Assembly (NCBI GenBank): GCA_027482245.1
Contig: JAIXWG010000065.1
Location: forward strand, 1 to 64,000
From: Acetobacteraceae bacterium
GTDB taxonomy: Bacteria; Pseudomonadota; Alphaproteobacteria; Acetobacterales; Acetobacteraceae
Direction: 5' to 3'
DNA: 64,000 nucleotides
Position numbers and translations under genes: made by a program. Positions within the stretch are counted from its first letter, which is position 1. Each line of letters opens with the position of its first letter. Below are positions 62,227 through 64,000 of the stretch, one piece after another. The notes below the pieces were generated by a model, which saw nothing but the letters and a program-made list of their open reading frames with translations, had not been told where the DNA came from and did no database searches.

Positions 62227-64000
62227 ATGCCGCGCCGCGCCCCGCCCCTGAAGGGCTTCGGGGTGCGCAGCCGCGCGCCCCTCGGCAAGAAATCCGCCCT
62301 GCACCGCCTGGCCGCCACCGCCGAGCCAGGCGTGATGCCGACGCTGGATAAGCTGCGGGAATTCATCCAGGCGGCTGGCCAGCGTGTCGGCAAGACGGAG
62401 ATCGCCGCGCATTTCGGCCTGAACACCGACCAGCGCGTCGAACTCCGCGGCATGCTGCGGGAGTTGACGGAAAGCGGCCACGCCACGCCCATCGGCCGCA
62501 AGGGCCTCATCGCCCATGACCGCCTGCCCGACATGGCGGTGGTGGAGATGACCGGCACCGACCCGGATGGCGATCCCATCGCGCGCCCCGTGCAGTGGGA
62601 CCGCGCCAGCGGCCCGCCGCCCGTGATCTACATGCACCGGGAGGCCGCCGGGCAACCCGCCCTCGCCCCCGGCCAGCGCGTACTGGCGCGGCTCAAGTTC
62701 ATCGGCATCGGCCGGTATGAGGGCCGCACCTTCAAGCGCCTGCACAGCACCGCGCCCACCCGCATCCTCGGCGTCTTCGAAGACGGCCGCATCACGCCGA
62801 CCGACCGCCGCCAGAAGGCCGACTGGCGCGTGCCGGCGAATGAGGTGAACGGCGCCCGCCCCGGCGACATCGTGCTGGCGGAGCCCCTGCCCTCCGGCCA
62901 CGGCCTCGGCGCCCGCCCCGCCCGGATCATCGAGCGCATCGGCAAGATGGGGGAGGCCCGCGCCGTCTCCCTCATCTGCATCCACGCCCATGGCATCCCC
63001 GACGCCTTCCCCGAGGAAGCGCTGGAGGAAGAGGAGGCCGCGAAGGGCGTCACCAAGCGCAACCGCGAGGATCTGCGCGCCATCCCCCTCGTCACCATCG
63101 ATGGCGAGGATGCGCGTGACTTCGACGATGCTGTCTGGGCCGAGCCGGATGGCACCGGCGGCTGGCGCTGCCTGGTCGCCATCGCCGATGTCGCGCACTA
63201 CGTGCAGCCCGACAGCGCGCTGGACCGCGAAGCCTGGGCGCGCGGCAACAGCGTCTATTTCCCCGACCGCGTCGTGCCCATGCTGCCTGAGGCGCTCTCC
63301 AACGGCTGGTGCAGCCTGCGCCCGAAGGAGGATCGCGGCTGCCTCTTCGTCGAGATGCTCTTCGACAAGTCAGGCACGAAGGTCAGCCACCGCTTCGGGC
63401 GGGGGATCATGAAAAGCGCCGCGCGCCTGACCTACGAACAGGTGCAGGCGGCGCGGGATGGCAACACGGTCCCGGATGGCGTGCCGCCTGATCTCATCAC
63501 GCATCTCTACGGCGCCTTCGACGCGCTGCTGGCCGATCGCGCCCGCCGCGGCACGCTGGACCTCGACCTGCCGGAGCGCCGCGTGCTGCTGGACGCGAAA
63601 GGCCAGGTGCAGGGCGTGGTCCCGCGCACCCGCCTCGACAGCCACAAGCTGATCGAGGAGTTCATGGTCGCCGCCAATGTCTGCGCGGCGGAGGAACTGG
63701 AACGCCTCAGCCAGCCAGTCATGTACCGCGTCCATGACCGGCCGTCGGACGAGAAGCTGGAGGGCCTGCGCCAGTTCCTGCAGTCCCTCGACCTGAACCT
63801 GCCCGCGCGGGACCGCCTGCATCCCCGCGACTTCGGCGGCATCCTCGCAGCCGTGAAGGACAAGCCGGAGGAGCGTCTGGTGAATGAGGCCGTGCTGCGC
63901 GGCCAGTCCCAGGCGGCCTATGATCCGGAGAATATCGGGCATTTCGGCCTGGCACTCGCCCGCTACGCGCATTTCACCAGCCCCATCCGCCGCTACGCCG
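62227..64000 (+). CDS. rnr: Ribonuclease R, 3' end cut by window
   Basis: The 591 residues in the window include an N-terminal helix-turn-helix-like part (KLREFIQAAGQRVGKTEIAAHFG), cold-shock OB domains and the RNB catalytic core starting with TIDGEDARDFDDAVWAE. Asp298, Asp300 and Asp301 of that motif bind magnesium. Also seen are the YFPDRVVPMLPEALSNGWCSLRP and IEEFMVAANVCAAEEL motifs. RNase R degrades structured RNA 3' to 5'. It starts one base after the topA stop. About 150-200 residues, including the S1 domain, lie beyond the window. Confidence 0.95.
   Translation, partial: MPRRAPPLKGFGVRSRAPLGKKSALHRLAATAEPGVMPTLDKLREFIQAAGQRVGKTEIAAHFGLNTDQRVELRGMLRELTESGHATPIGRKGLIAHDRLPDMAVVEMTGTDPDGDPIARPVQWDRASGPPPVIYMHREAAGQPALAPGQRVLARLKFIGIGRYEGRTFKRLHSTAPTRILGVFEDGRITPTDRRQKADWRVPANEVNGARPGDIVLAEPLPSGHGLGARPARIIERIGKMGEARAVSLICIHAHGIPDAFPEEALEEEEAAKGVTKRNREDLRAIPLVTIDGEDARDFDDAVWAEPDGTGGWRCLVAIADVAHYVQPDSALDREAWARGNSVYFPDRVVPMLPEALSNGWCSLRPKEDRGCLFVEMLFDKSGTKVSHRFGRGIMKSAARLTYEQVQAARDGNTVPDGVPPDLITHLYGAFDALLADRARRGTLDLDLPERRVLLDAKGQVQGVVPRTRLDSHKLIEEFMVAANVCAAEELERLSQPVMYRVHDRPSDEKLEGLRQFLQSLDLNLPARDRLHPRDFGGILAAVKDKPEERLVNEAVLRGQSQAAYDPENIGHFGLALARYAHFTSPIRRYA

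Noticed and set aside
59418-62579. A 1053-codon open frame antisense to topA and rnr
   Set aside because: At this GC content antisense frames stay open by chance. The product is a low-complexity Gly/Arg/Ala string with no family features, while topA on the other strand has all motifs.

Overview
The window is about 70% GC, gene-dense and free of insertion sequences, prophage, CRISPR arrays, rRNA or tRNA that I could recognise. Protein resemblance and gene order (gatCAB, pyrB-pyrC', plsY-dprA-topA-rnr, UPF0262, DUF983, HWE-type histidine kinase, many Bug/TctC-type receptors) point to an alphaproteobacterium, most likely a Roseomonas-like member of the Acetobacteraceae. The genus is inferred from protein character only.

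Layout. 1-500: start of a TonB-like protein running off the left edge. 575-4375: an operon for a Bug solute receptor, an enoyl-CoA hydratase and an ADP-forming acyl-CoA synthetase, with a divergent LysR regulator (4498-5358). 5336-15943: a polyol region, with a YdjC-type deacetylase, iolE and iolD on the minus strand, then iolG, an SDR, an inositol-monophosphatase-like enzyme and a complete AfuABC/FbpABC-type ABC importer on the plus strand. 15954-22297: a HCCA-isomerase-like protein, dadA with its divergent Lrp regulator, an Old Yellow Enzyme and an orphan HWE sensor kinase. 22534-31145: a ureide/hydantoin region with a cyclic amidase, a HbpS-like protein, a Bug receptor, an AhpD-like protein, two N-carbamoyl amino acid amidohydrolases, a peptidoglycan peptidase, a TPR protein and a hydantoin racemase. 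31423-39363: DUF983, UPF0262, PepSY, mtnA, another Bug receptor, a chemoreceptor and an amino-acid ABC importer that lacks its ATPase. 39368-49991: a pimeloyl-CoA-type beta-oxidation operon (pimF, pimA, two acyl-CoA dehydrogenases, Bug receptor), divergent from a nitronate monooxygenase and an IclR regulator, then an orphan oligopeptide-type receptor. 50054-64000: housekeeping genes gatC-gatA-gatB, ruvX, pyrB, a proteasome-like Ntn hydrolase, a Bug receptor, a non-catalytic dihydroorotase homologue, plsY, dprA, topA and the first 591 codons of rnr.

How it fits together. Most of the window is scavenging metabolism: import proteins sit next to the enzymes that probably process their ligands, each module with its own regulator (LysR, Lrp, IclR). 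Several regulator-gene intergenic regions carry palindromes that can be assigned to the adjacent regulator. Five Bug receptors occur without any TctA/TctB membrane partner. The most interesting items are the iol-IMPase-Afu module (a possible inositol-phosphate uptake and breakdown route), the HslV-like hydrolase inside the pyrimidine cluster, the ureide cluster, and a 162-bp element bounded by 18-bp inverted repeats at 22297-22458.
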